A stretch of DNA of 64,000 bases from NCBI RefSeq assembly GCF_020184175.1, contig NC_065531.1, forward strand, positions 25,069,213 to 25,133,212. Reading direction: 5' to 3'. Source of the DNA: Aphis gossypii (lineage: Eukaryota > Arthropoda > Insecta > Hemiptera > Aphididae). Shown piece by piece: positions 13,601-25,239 of the stretch (positions are counted from its first letter, which is position 1; each line of letters begins with the position of its first letter). A program made the position numbers and the translations under genes. Below the pieces are notes generated by a model that was not told the DNA's origin, did not search any database, and was given only the letters and a program-made list of their open reading frames with translations.

Positions 13601-15951
13601 ATTGCACTATACCTAACTGCCTATCTATAAATATATGATAATTCGCACGTTACAAAATACTATCGGCCCGTAGAAAGGAGTACTTATGTACAATATAATA
13701 TACTGGCAACTCGTATACACGGATTACGACGAGAGTGTGGGTTCGCGGTGTATATTACTACTATTAATTATTATAGACGAAAATTCCCGCAGCGCTCAAC
13801 GGATTGTAGCTTCACAATTTTATAATGTTGTTATGTACTTTTAAAAAACTATACTGTATTTTAAAACTTTTAAATTAAAAATTTGATTTATTTTCTAACT
13901 TTGGATTTCATTTTCAAAACCTTTTTGTAACAAAGTTAAATATGCGTGTATACTGTATAATGTATATACGTGTGTATAGTATCTATACACAATACACATG
14001 TATGATTTTAAGCTTAGAGAAAATTAAAAGAAATGGAGAAACGTTTATTTCATTATTTTTTTATATTACTCGCAGAAAAACTTGTTATTATTGTAGCTAT
14101 CCAAAAACCTGAAATCCAAAAATAACTGACATTTCTCGTTTTAATAAGTGTTAATAACTGTAAGACTTCCAAAAATTAATTCCGTCATATATTTTTTCAT
14201 ATACATTTTATTGTTTTAATAAATTCCAAGTTAAAGTTTACACAATTTAAAAATGGATATGGATATGATTACCTACTCAGTACTCTATTGTGCTTAATAA
14301 TTTACTAAAGTGATATTTTTATTACTACACGTTATCATTTTTATAACATGTAAAATAATATACTTATTAATTACCTATGTAGAATGTAGAAATTTGTAAT
14401 ATTTATATTTTTACAAATTATATGAAATTTAATAATGCTTTCAGAAAATTTCTGATACTCCGATAATCAGAAGATTTACTTTATTGGGCTTATTAGAAAA
14501 TTAGATAAAACTGAAATTATTATAATAATCATATATACATAGTAAAAAATGAATTTCGAAAATTTTCAGAGTTCATCAATTTTCAACTAAATACATAAAG
14601 CTACATTAATACTTTTTTGAATTATTATTAAGAAATGAATTTATGAATCTTAAATAAATAATTATCTTTAAAAATTAAAACTCAAATATTTGTCAATTAT
14701 TTTAATATTATGTGCTTTTACAAAATAAATTACACCTTACCTTTTGTGTATATTGTTGAACTATGCATGCTGTTCGTCAAAACTATGTCTATACATTAAT
14801 AAGCCATTATGAAATAATTTTGTATCGACTTTAACATATGTGTTTTTGGAATATTAAATCAACGCCTCATATTTAAAACTGTTTGACCGAATCTTCAGTA
14901 AACAATAATGTAAATGTTTCAAAATGTTTGGTGTATATTTTGCGCATGTTCAAACAATTTTACGAAATATTTCTTGTTATGTATGTACAATGTACTTGAG
15001 TAGGTACTTATTATTTAAAATGTTTAATACGTTTGGTGCATAATGCATTTTCTCAACGTTTTGAATAAATATTTTTTTTTATATAGAATTAGAATAATAT
15101 TAAAAACTACATTGAAAAATAACTTATGAGTTTTATAAAAGGGCTTAGCCGTTTTAATTTTTAAAAGGTGTAATTTAATTTGATTATTAAATAAAACATT
15201 AACATAAACACAGTGTATTACTCACAGAGGATGTTATAAGTGCACTTCGGTTTATTCATATATTTCAATTAAAGAGTTTCTCGCTATTCCGATAAGAGTA
15301 AAATATACGCCTAATAATTTATATACGTACGTGGCTGCAAGCCAAGAAACGACTTTTTACGTTTGGAACATTGTTATGGTGGTCGTAAGACGTACATATT
15401 CTGAAGAAATTGACTGGACATTGATTATTCTCTGGGTTATACATGGCCCTATAAATACGTAATTTGTACTTAATGTTTTTATGTTTATGGCTGCAGTCTA
15501 TGCCTGTAACAATAATTATTAAATCATTAATTAAAAAGTGTGCATACGGTTAGTATATACTGCATGTAATCCAATAAAATGTTAAATTTGTCATTTGATA
15601 TAAGGTATAATATAATACTGTAAATGTTCTAAAACTTTATTGCACGGGTAACGTTTAATAATATTATTTCAACTATTCGATTATTAAGAAAATCGATGTA
15701 TAAATATGAATTATATGTGTAAAAAAATGGTCCAACATTGAATAATATACATATACTATTTTGAATGATCATTTGAATATTATTATAACTATCTATACAA
15801 CTCTAAATTTAATTTATATGAAAAGTACTCGTAATTAAAATTCACTTATAAAATAAACGGAACATTTTTCAAATGTTTGTGGATTTTGTGTATAATATAA
15901 TACTATAAAAAAACGGCTTCAATAATACCTAATGCATATTGTGTTAATCTG
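13601..15951. other. AT-rich non-coding stretch
   Basis: No frame above 60 codons and no clear repeat was recognised. Confidence 0.4.
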
Positions 15952-16226
15952 CAGGGGCGTGCTCGCCTAACCTAGCATTGAAGTGGGATGGTGTAGTATC
16001 CCCCCTGTGGATTTTTTCTTATTATTTAATTAAATATAAATATAAAAATTATAATAAGAATTTAAAAAATATAACAGTTTAATTTTTAATAGGCATGTCA
16101 GATAATAGTATACAAATGTTGAATTATTATCCACTACTAAATAAACAATATTTTAAATTATTTTATCTTATTATACAGGTAAAATGATTTATAACACCTC
16201 ATTTAAAAAATTTGAACACGCCACTG
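15952..16226. mobile_element. Short non-autonomous hAT-like element
   Basis: The element starts CAGGGGCGTGCTC and ends GAACACGCCACTG, an imperfect terminal inverted repeat of about 13 bp. GTTAATCT lies one base before the left end and GTTAACCT directly after the right end. That is an 8-bp duplication with one mismatch, the size typical of hAT elements. The 275-bp interior is AT-rich without coding capacity. Confidence 0.65.
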
Positions 16227-17400
16227 GTTAACCTCACACATTTACCACACTATTGCACTAATATCCACACAAATATTACTCCATCATCGTTTAGTATGAA
16301 TACATTCTATAGAAAATATTCACATAGAGAAACCAGAATAAAATAATTTAGTATATTTTAAATTATTTTTAAACAATATTTAATTATTCAACTTACCATA
16401 TTTTAGGAAATATTTACATTCATATACATATGCCATAAAAATGATATATTATAACGACGAAAAATATTGTATAATCAAAGTATTTTATTTGTTGCGATTA
16501 CTTTTTTTTTTAACTATACATTTTATTAAATTGTTACTGTTCATAGTATTCTTCATTTCTACCTAATAGCCTGTCAGTTTTGGCACTTTTACAAATATAT
16601 CAGTTATATGATTAAGTAAAATTGGACATATTTACAACTCATACTTTTAAATAAATATTTCTAAAATAATTTTTTTTTCTTTTAAAACAACACTTTTGTG
16701 ACATAATATTGAAAAAATAATACATATTATTATCAATCAAATATTCAGTTTGATATTTGAATTTTACTGAATTTATCATATTAAAGCAGTTATATCTAAT
16801 TTGCATAATGACGATTTGAATAAGATGTAGTTTATTTATGGTCTATGTTTATATAAATGATTTATGGGTGTATCGAATATTCAGAATAGACTTCGGATAC
16901 GATATACCTTTTATACATATACTTACCTATGTATTAAATATATAACTTATAATATACATTAAAATAATTTACCTAAATTCTAAGAATGTCCGATTTTGTT
17001 TGCGCGATTCAAAACGTTATAAGAAGTACTGGTATACCTAACTAATAATATATGCAAGAAAATTATCAGCCATTAATATAATTTATAACGTATTTTATAT
17101 ACATTATACGAATGAGTATAGATGACCATTATCGTCTTCTCGTCGATAGTTACAATGAACTGTACAATGCAAATTAGCTCATAAAAAATCTTTGCTGAAT
17201 GCAGATCGTATTATATTTACTCACCTCCACATAATAATGAATAATATTATATATAAATATAATGCCTATTTTAAATTCTATATTCAACAAAAAATTTATT
17301 CATTTTACAATGTGTGTGTTTTTTCTATTATGTATAATATATTATAATGAATAATCATATACATAGTATGATAATTATTATAAATACAGTTCATAGCTAA

Positions 17401-17760
17401 AAATGACCTCTAATCTTCAAGATAAAGGCTGGTTTCTGGTATAAAATTGAATCTAGTTGGCAGTTGACATTTTGAGGTATTAAAAATAGAAAAATCTTAG
17501 TACATATTTATGATAATTGAGAAAAACTATAAAAAAAACATTGAAAAAATAGTTTTTGATAAAATCGATTTTAGCTTAAATTACTTTATAATAATTTCAA
17601 ATACCTACATAATAAATTAATCACATAACACAACCTAACATTAACTATAATACAACTTAAACTTCAAAATATATGCTGAACCATTTGTGTTCTTTGCTCA
17701 GAATAGTTTATTTTTTGTGTAGGTATTCAATTTATCACTGCAATCAAATTTAGCATATCG
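17401..17760. repeat. Dispersed repeat fragment (same family as 7.6 and 55.3 kb)
   Basis: GGTATAAAATTGAATCTAGT and the distal CTGAACCATT/CTCAGAATAG words parallel the 7.6-kb copy in the same order and spacing. It is diverged and has lost the GTCTGTC segment. Confidence 0.45.
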
Positions 17761-18404
17761 ATTACAATAACTTACTCATTGAACGATGTACACTCGATAT
17801 ATGTATACTATAAATACAATTGAGCGAGGTATTTTATAATATCGTTCAACTCATCATTGTCTCATGATGATGGCAATAATATAATTAAATACAGAAAAAA
17901 TAAAAACAACTGGTCGAATGGACCAATAGTAATATTACTATATTATTATACGGCCGAAACGTCATCAAGATGAATATAAGTTATGCAGTATGCACACTGA
18001 ATGTCACAAGTCACCAAAACAAATAGAAAATTATAAAAAATCGTTCGAGATTGATAATTTATTCGTACGGCGAGTACTTACATGTCTTCCAAACATATAA
18101 TATATACTCGTACTTTATACGTATTTAATATGTTATGCGTACTTGTCTAGTAAAGATAATGATACGTATTATAGGTATATTATATTGCAACAGAAATAAA
18201 ACAAAAGGACGGGTTATTTCAAAGTGAAATTGATGAAAATAATAATCGTTTATACCCATACGTAAGTAATATTATAATATTACATGAAAATAAAACGTAT
18301 ATATAAAAAAATCACAGATAAACAGTAAATCGACATAACGTCATATTTTGGCTTCATTTCTAGGTATAAAAGCATACTGCGAGAGGGGTGAGTGTTAGCG
18401 ATTT

Positions 18405-18773
18405 TCAGTGTTTATCCATACGCGCTTGCATATAAAACCACTGGCGTATCAGAGGAACGCAAGTTTGAATATTATGACTATGATAATAAGATAGTGTGAA
18501 ATCCATATGACAACTCGTATAACGCGTAGAAAAAAAATGACAAGACATAAAAAAAATAAGTATTGACATTATTATAAAATGTGCGTGAGTCTCTGTCTCG
18601 CAGTGCACACTGCAACACTTGCAGCAAAGCGTAAACGCACACAAAACATTTAGCTTGACCGTAAAAGAACGTGTGCGAGGAGTGTAGTACGCAGTGTACA
18701 CGGATGTTGTTTCGCGTTTGTCATTCGTATTGGCGACTAATTGTTTGGTCCGCAACAGCAGCCGGGGCAGCAT
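18405..18773 (-). CDS. Candidate ORF with upstream TATA box, unrecognised
   Basis: On the minus strand a 122-codon frame opens MLPRLLLRTKQLVANTNDKR with A at -3. The same frame is open further upstream, but only a TTG could start it. TATAAAT lies at 18842-18836, about 65 nt before the ATG, which would give a leader near 35 nt. The first 60 codons fall in CpG-rich DNA and look protein-like (ETTSVYTAYYTPRTRSFTVK). The rest is Cys/His/Phe-rich and looks like AT-rich read-through. An unseen splice site could end the true exon early. No domain is recognised. Confidence 0.25.
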   Translation of the reverse strand: MLPRLLLRTKQLVANTNDKRETTSVYTAYYTPRTRSFTVKLNVLCAFTLCCKCCSVHCETETHAHFIIMSILIFFMSCHFFSTRYTSCHMDFTLSYYHSHNIQTCVPLIRQWFYMQARMDKH

Positions 18774-18960
18774 AGTCCGTCTATAGTCGGTCTGCCGTGC
18801 GGATCGGCGCGGCGCGGCACGGCGGTAGTCACATGATTTATAGCCGTCGATTGCGATATTAATTCCAGTCGGCGGCGGCTGCCCACGCCCGGCGGCCGAC
18901 CCCGTTACTCCAGAAAAGAAAAGAAGAAAAAAAAACAAGAATCCGGCAACACATTAATAA
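18560..18960. other. CpG-rich island
   Basis: It contains GGCGCGGCGCGGCACGGCGG and many CGG/CGC words in otherwise AT-rich DNA. It is a plausible promoter or first-exon region, most simply for the minus-strand ORF at 18773. Confidence 0.45.
18836..18842 (-). promoter_or_regulatory. Possible TATA box on the minus strand
   Basis: TATAAAT lies inside a CpG-rich island 63-69 nt upstream of the ATG at 18773. It stands out because the immediate surroundings are GC-rich, unlike the many chance TATA words elsewhere. Confidence 0.3.
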
Positions 18961-19078
18961 ACCACGCACTATAGGTACATATAATATGTAGCTGCTGCCG
19001 GTATGTCAGTATATTATATTATATTATGCGTTTGTGTGTGCGTGTGTCGTGTGTGTATACCTACATACTATAGGTAGG

Positions 19079-19098
19079 TACCAATACATGTATTGGTA
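19079..19098. repeat. 20-bp perfect palindrome
   Basis: TACCAATACATGTATTGGTA is a perfect inverted repeat containing CCAAT on both strands. It lies just downstream of a GT-rich stretch and the CpG-rich island at 18.6-18.95 kb. Confidence 0.75.
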
Positions 19099-19281
19099 AT
19101 ATATACGACTACTACTACGACTTACGAGTACGTGTATGAGTTTTGTTACGTAAAATCTAAATGCTTGTCGTTATACTACACGTAGATAGGTAAGTGCAGT
19201 GGTGCGTGCGCAAAAAAGTTATATACAGCAATGTGCAGCTTATATTATTATATATAATATAATAATATGTAAAAAAGCATA

Positions 19282-19710
19282 CGAGGTGACTTACCGAGCA
19301 TGCTCATCCCTTAGTTTTTCATTTCATAACGAATTCATTCAAATTTTAATTATTGTAATTTTGAATTATACTTAAACTTATATTTAAAAATTCTTAAGAT
19401 TTTTGTACTACTTAAGAAATGTCTTATGGCGATACAAACTTTGGTTTTTTAAATGAGGACTCCACTTCTTACTATAAATTGTAAAGAAGAAATTTTTTTT
19501 AAAGTTTTGAAACAGGAATCATATTTTTTTTTAATTGGCGGAAACGACAATGTCGGTTATTATATAAAGAAAGGATGAGGAAGGGGATGTTTTCGTATGA
19601 AAAATAGAAATTTGTTTCTCTACAAGACATTTCAACTAGTACCAAAAATATCAAGAACAAAAAATATAGTTTTTAAATTGATCTAAAAATTCCAAAATTT
19701 AAATTTAAAG
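19282..19710. mobile_element. Foldback MITE, CAGGGTG family, truncated copy
   Basis: The left end CGAGGTGACTTACCGAGCAT is a diverged version of the family end and is preceded by TA. The following words CTTAAGATTTTTGTACTACT and GCGATACAAACTTTGG match copy 1. A right-half segment (CTCTACAAGACATTTC at about 19618) is present, but the right terminal repeat is not found, so the 3' boundary is approximate. Confidence 0.6.
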
Positions 19711-19894
19711 TAACTTTTTTATTGAAAAAAAAGAAATAAGTATTTTTTATGAATGAATCTGTATAATAAAATAATATATAAGTATATAAAACATCCTCCT
19801 TCAGCAAACGTGTTAATATACGCACCAATATCGTTTCGTTCGACGCAACGAAAACTGTACAAAAAAATGTACAAGGATATTTATTTACATATAA

Positions 19895-19912
19895 CAATAA
19901 TAATAATAATAA
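19895..19912. repeat. (AAT)n microsatellite
   Basis: Six AAT units, flanked by AAC variants. Confidence 0.7.
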
Positions 19913-21397
19913 CAATATACTAAGGGCCACGGGCCGGTAATGTTATAGATACGTGATTGATGGAAGAGTGTGATAAAAAATATCTGACGGCAAATACCAC
20001 TTATCAAAAAAAGAAGAATGCATCAACATGGTTTTGTACAAAGTTTAATTGAGAGAAAGTTGAGACTTTTAGATGATACTGATTGTTCAAGCTATTCATA
20101 ATTATAAAGTTTTCTTTTTTTACTGCATTATGATCTATGATTAAATTTAATAACTTTATATGAATACTATGCACTTATTATTTTTTCACAATATAATACA
20201 AATTATACGAGTTCAATTTATACATAACTAATTAAGGAATTTATATTTATGTATAGTGTATACTCATATATCAAATTCAGTAATAACATTTTATTAAAAT
20301 AAAATAAATATAAGTTGTGAAAGATAGAAAATAATAATAAAAAACTAGTTATATACCTACATTTTTCAGTAAACTTATATTTTGTATATTTTTTTATAAT
20401 CTAATAATAATTAATCTGTATCTATTTAATTTTGATTTTCAATAGTTGTTCTATAATAAACATTAAACACATATAATGATAGAAGTGTTTACGGTTCATA
20501 TAATATTTCGTAGTTTTTTGGGCCACTGAATAATTTTTATTTAGAGAGCAATAGTCATTGCCATTTATTTAAAATATTCAATCAACTAATTTAGCTTATT
20601 GCAAATAATCGTAAACGTTTACAATAAGGTTTTACAAATCATGTTTTTAAAAAAAAACTTTTTAGTAAATGAAATGTCCGATATGTCTAATTTAATATTT
20701 TAAAATCTTGTCCATAAATTCTAAGTTAAGGGAAAATAATTTTTAACTAAGTGTTTTTCAATAATTTGCACGTATGAGTTTTAACATTTAAATAAAAACA
20801 TTTCCAAATGTATTATTAAAATCAGTTACAAACAATAATATTCGATAATATGCGTGTTGATAGATAAATCAAAGAGAAGATGAAGAATATTATTTCATAA
20901 AAAATATTTTTTTCTCTAACAGACTACATTTAGCCTTTGATCTATAATAAAATACTGATTTAATGTATGCTATAATACTATTCGTTCAGGTTTGTGCATC
21001 AGAAGTGAAACGAATGTATTTTGATACGCTTGTACTTAAATTACGTCCTAGGCACGTGTTCAAAACATATAACAAGTCCAAGGATTTCGACCATCGATCC
21101 ATTTAGCCCATGATTAACTATACTCTATGTGTAATACAATTTTTAATATGCTATTCAACTAAAAAAACTGTTTTGAATATTATTAAGTAATTTTCGGAAA
21201 GTGTGATAAAAGTAAAATAATTACCTAGTTTAAATCATATATAATTAATATAATGATGGGAATTACAAAATTGGATGAGCAATACCTCTCGGATCTCAAT
21301 CATAGTGCATTTTTATTTTTTATTTAACTGCCAATCCAATATTTTATAGTTTAAAATTCGTTTTTTATGAGAAATTTTTAAACTTTGACGTCGCTCG

Positions 21398-21414
21398 TAT
21401 ATATATATATATAT
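21398..21414. repeat. (TA)n microsatellite
   Basis: Uninterrupted TA run just upstream of the CpG-rich patch at 21.55 kb. Confidence 0.75.
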
Positions 21415-21539
21415 AACCGCAATGCGTATTAACTATTACACGTTTGTGTACTGCTGCAAGTGTAGTAATAATATATTCTCCTGTAACGTATATATAAGAC
21501 AAATGGCGATAGGAGTGATGGGTTATTAAAAAATTATGC

Positions 21540-21720
21540 GGTTTCCGGTGTCGGCGGAGTCAACAGTGTCGTTAAAATGCTCTTGGACGTTTATGGATTC
21601 TGAGAACGAAGCGGATGGACAGCAAAACATCGCGTGGCGGGTTCACTGATGATTTAAGTCCCACTTTGCCGAGTCGCGGTCGGTGGCGAAAAACCGTTTT
21701 AGAGTAGGTCAGTGTATGAA
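21540..21720. other. CpG-rich patch, possible exon of unknown strand
   Basis: The plus strand has an ATG-less open stretch ending VVKMLLDVYGF-stop at about 21600. The minus strand has a 34-codon ATG frame (MFCCPSASFSESINVQEHF). Neither has clear splice sites or a known family. Confidence 0.25.
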
Positions 21721-21986
21721 GAGGAGTGTCCCACAATAACATTATAACGGATCATTTATGCAAAAATATATAATATAATATTGTCATTCATTTCATTACG
21801 TTGCTTAGTATAATAATGGTATAACATGGGCGTTATTTAATAATTGTCTGTGGTAAACAGCGATTATAACATAATTATTGTGTTATTATTTTGTTTTACA
21901 AAGTCAATTTATTAGCGATCTAACCTAACTGTTGAATTTGTCGCGGAGGACGGGGATGAAGATAATTCGATTTGTAAATTACCATA

Positions 21987-22100
21987 AATATATATATATA
22001 TATGTGTGTATAAAATACGAGGAATTGGATACTAGTTGAATCTGTGACGTGCATTCTTCCTTTGCTTACATATATATGCATATATATATATATATATATA
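21987..22100. repeat. Two (TA)n microsatellites about 75 bp apart
   Basis: TA runs at 21987-22003 and about 22069-22100 bracket non-repetitive sequence that includes TGACGTGCATTC. Confidence 0.75.
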
Positions 22101-24162
22101 TTATACATAAATGAAACAAATGACAGAGCTTGATACCAGCATGATAGGATTATAATATGTACCTAATCGTATTTTTTTTTTACATAATCGACGACATTCA
22201 GCATGTATCTACTGCAACTGTTCTCGTTTCTCAGTCGAATCGATGAAAATAAATCAAACCCATGGTGGCCGAAGACTGTATTATAATTTATAATGTACGT
22301 ACGTATTCGGTATATTATTCACAATAATTGTGTGAAAAAATAACGCCGAACAAAATATTATAATGTGATATAATATTTCTCTACGAACGTTTCACGAGTT
22401 ACAGTGTATACGATAATCGATCAAGTTTTATGCGTTGAAGCGCATTCGAGTATAATCGCTTTCTATACGCGTGTGTTTCGAATGACCGAACATTAAACAA
22501 AAACCTAGTCACGGTAATACATATATCGACAAACACTGCACATCGATGATTGTTTATTAAAATTATTAAATAATATTTTTTTCAACGAGAATTAAAAAAT
22601 TTTTGTGTTGCATTATAATATAGAAGTACCTTTACAAACTATTATTACACTATAATACCTACCTATATGATAAATTCATTGCACACGACAACAAACTGTT
22701 TTTTTTTTTTATTTCACAAATATTAATGTTAGGTATAAGCATTTGATGGCACGTGATCACGTTTTTATAGTTATAATCCTTTGCGTTGAACAAAAAAACC
22801 TGTACCTACTGCGTTAAATTGAATAAAATAATAATTATGAAGATTGACACCATTTTGGCATATTTAGTTCCTAAGAATTTATATTTATTGCAAGGCAGTC
22901 CATTACACATTACGCGCCCATCGTTAAACAAATCAGTTTTATAGTGAATTTTTAAACGTACAATAATCAAAACACATAAATTGCAAGCTTAATACCTCTA
23001 TTCAGTTTGTACGGTTGAAAATTATAATTTTGCATGAGCACAAATCACATTATATTCAGCTAAATAATATAAATTATTATTTTTTAAATCTCATGGAATA
23101 ATTCAAATACTCAAGTCACTGGTTATTATCATCATAGTATATAATATATACTAACATTTTAATGTTATATTCAATTATTGAAGTATAAAAATATTACTAA
23201 ATCATATTTAATTAACATTTTATGATTGCCATCATAGTAATAATATCTAACGGGTATATCATAATAAGGATTGATAATTATTGAATATAATATGGCCATA
23301 TTATGTTCACAACCACTGAACCACCACGTGTATAAATATGTATAAATGTATATTATTATGTACATAGCTTATTATGTTACGTGTAGCCCGGGCACTGTCT
23401 GGAGAGTGGACACTTTATTTATTTTTATTTTTTTATTTGACATATATAATATTTAAGCCTCGATAATATATTGAAAGTCGTGGACATAATTGAAGAACAA
23501 GACCTTACAACTAGTTTGAATAACACCATAAATTAATTTATGTAAATTTTCACGGAAAAGCGCGACAAATATAATAATGAATGCAGTTCTCGACAATTTC
23601 AAATTCTATAAACTCCATGAAAACAAAATTAACGTTATTTATTTCGTGATATTTAAAATGAAACAAGTATAGGTGCCTATATAAATTTACTCATTTGGGC
23701 ACAAATACTATACACATTTTAAAATCATATTTTTTTAAGTTTGGATTACATGATTACAGATGATTTACGTAATCGATTTAAATGAATTTACATTCAGCAA
23801 TTGGTACTTCGCGTATTATAATGTAACTATGGTGAACTCAAAAAAAAAAAAAAAAAATCATTGGCAACAAAATATTCATCAATTTTTCTGGACACGAATT
23901 ACACTGCGTTCATACGAAAAAAAATGATAAAAATACATCATTTTAATCCAGTGGATATTATTTTTTTCTTTAACTATTTTTTATTATTTTTCATACACGC
24001 TATAAGATACGCGCGGTACTACTAATGCACTATTCGTGCGTTGACGAGATGGACAAAAATATAATAAATGTAGTAATTTTCTGTTATATACGCATTGTTA
24101 CAGGGTGACCACCGGATCGGAATCTCCGACACCCGAGCACGTAATGGCGTCCGAATTGACCT

Positions 24163-24201
24163 CTGATAAAAAAAAAAAATAATAATAATAATAATAATAA
24201 A
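24163..24201. repeat. Poly-A followed by (AAT)n
   Basis: A homopolymer A tract runs directly into about seven AAT units. Confidence 0.8.
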
Positions 24202-25239
24202 ATACAATAATAGTAATAAAAAATGATAATAACATTGTCTTGTCACCTCAATTGTAGTCACGTCGTCAATACACCAAAGACGTACAGTAAAGGTTACTCC
24301 AATATACGACGGTGGTGTTGGCGGTGCCGATCTGGTAGAAATATTATTATTTTTTTTTTTTTTATACATACATTTTTAAAATAATTTTACTCTTGAGCAA
24401 CCCACCGAAACGACAAAATTATGTCACCAACAAGAAAATAATGAAATTTCACCACGTAAGTACAATATCGCATACACAATATATGTATTGTATATAAGTA
24501 TATTATATTATTATTAACTACGTCTTACATATTTATAAAACTATTTCTTAATATAAATTGTTATTTAAATTACGGAAAAATTGGTAAAGTAAAAAAACTA
24601 ATATTAGGTATGTATGAAAAAACATGTTATTACTGAGTCAGGAGTTTTACTGTAGAAGTATATGGATAACTAAAGTAGGTATAAACATGAGATAATACAA
24701 AACATGAGTGTCTATTTGCTTTGAGATATCGAACATAATATATAACATTTGTAAAGGTTCAAATTTCGGAAGTACATTATCGAATATAATTATCAAATAG
24801 ATACAAAGCCATATAAAATAACGTACAAAATAAAAAAGATAAAATAAAATTACTTATCTTCTTAACTATTGTAAGCAGCAACATATAATAATAACTATTG
24901 TTATTTTGAAACAAAATAATAGGCAGTTGGTACCAATTGACATGATTAATATTACTGTTAATATGTTGGTTATTCGCATTTTTGTAAAATCGAATTCAAA
25001 TAATGTTTATTGTACCAAATATTTATTGGAATTCATTTTATTTGATGAGTGACTACTAATCGACAAATAATGGTATCGTTTTATGGTAAATCGTATCAAA
25101 CCCAGAGAGCAAACTAATACTTTTTAATATATTCTCAGTATCGTGTTCAGCGTGTTAAGTGACGTTTAAAATACGCCAGTAACGAGTGCCAACACTGTGT
25201 TTCATAGATTATTTTTTATATATAAGTATACCTTAAAAC

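Larger units (their letters stand above)
19711..21539. other. AT-rich non-coding stretch
   Basis: The minus-strand frame 19930-19673 overlaps the microsatellite and reads as poly-Leu and Phe/Asn runs, so it is not a gene. Nothing else stands out. Confidence 0.4.
21721..25239. other. AT-rich stretch upstream of the Tigger-derived gene
   Basis: It holds TA and AAT microsatellites, an A18 tract at 23840-23857 and no supported gene. The last 100 bases before 25240 are slightly richer in G+C (GTGTTCAGCGTGTTAAGTGA) and may be the 5' UTR. CTCAGTATC at about 25135 resembles an insect initiator, but this is weak. Confidence 0.35.

Noticed and set aside
22203..22286. 27-codon ATG frame (MYLLQLFSFLSRIDENKS)
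   Set aside because: Too short and without support beyond an open frame.
24103..24130. CAGGGTGACCACCGG resembling a MITE end
   Set aside because: The sequence diverges after seven bases and no right end is present.
24022..24369. 115-codon minus-strand frame
   Set aside because: Translation of a poly-A and AAT microsatellite dominates the sequence.
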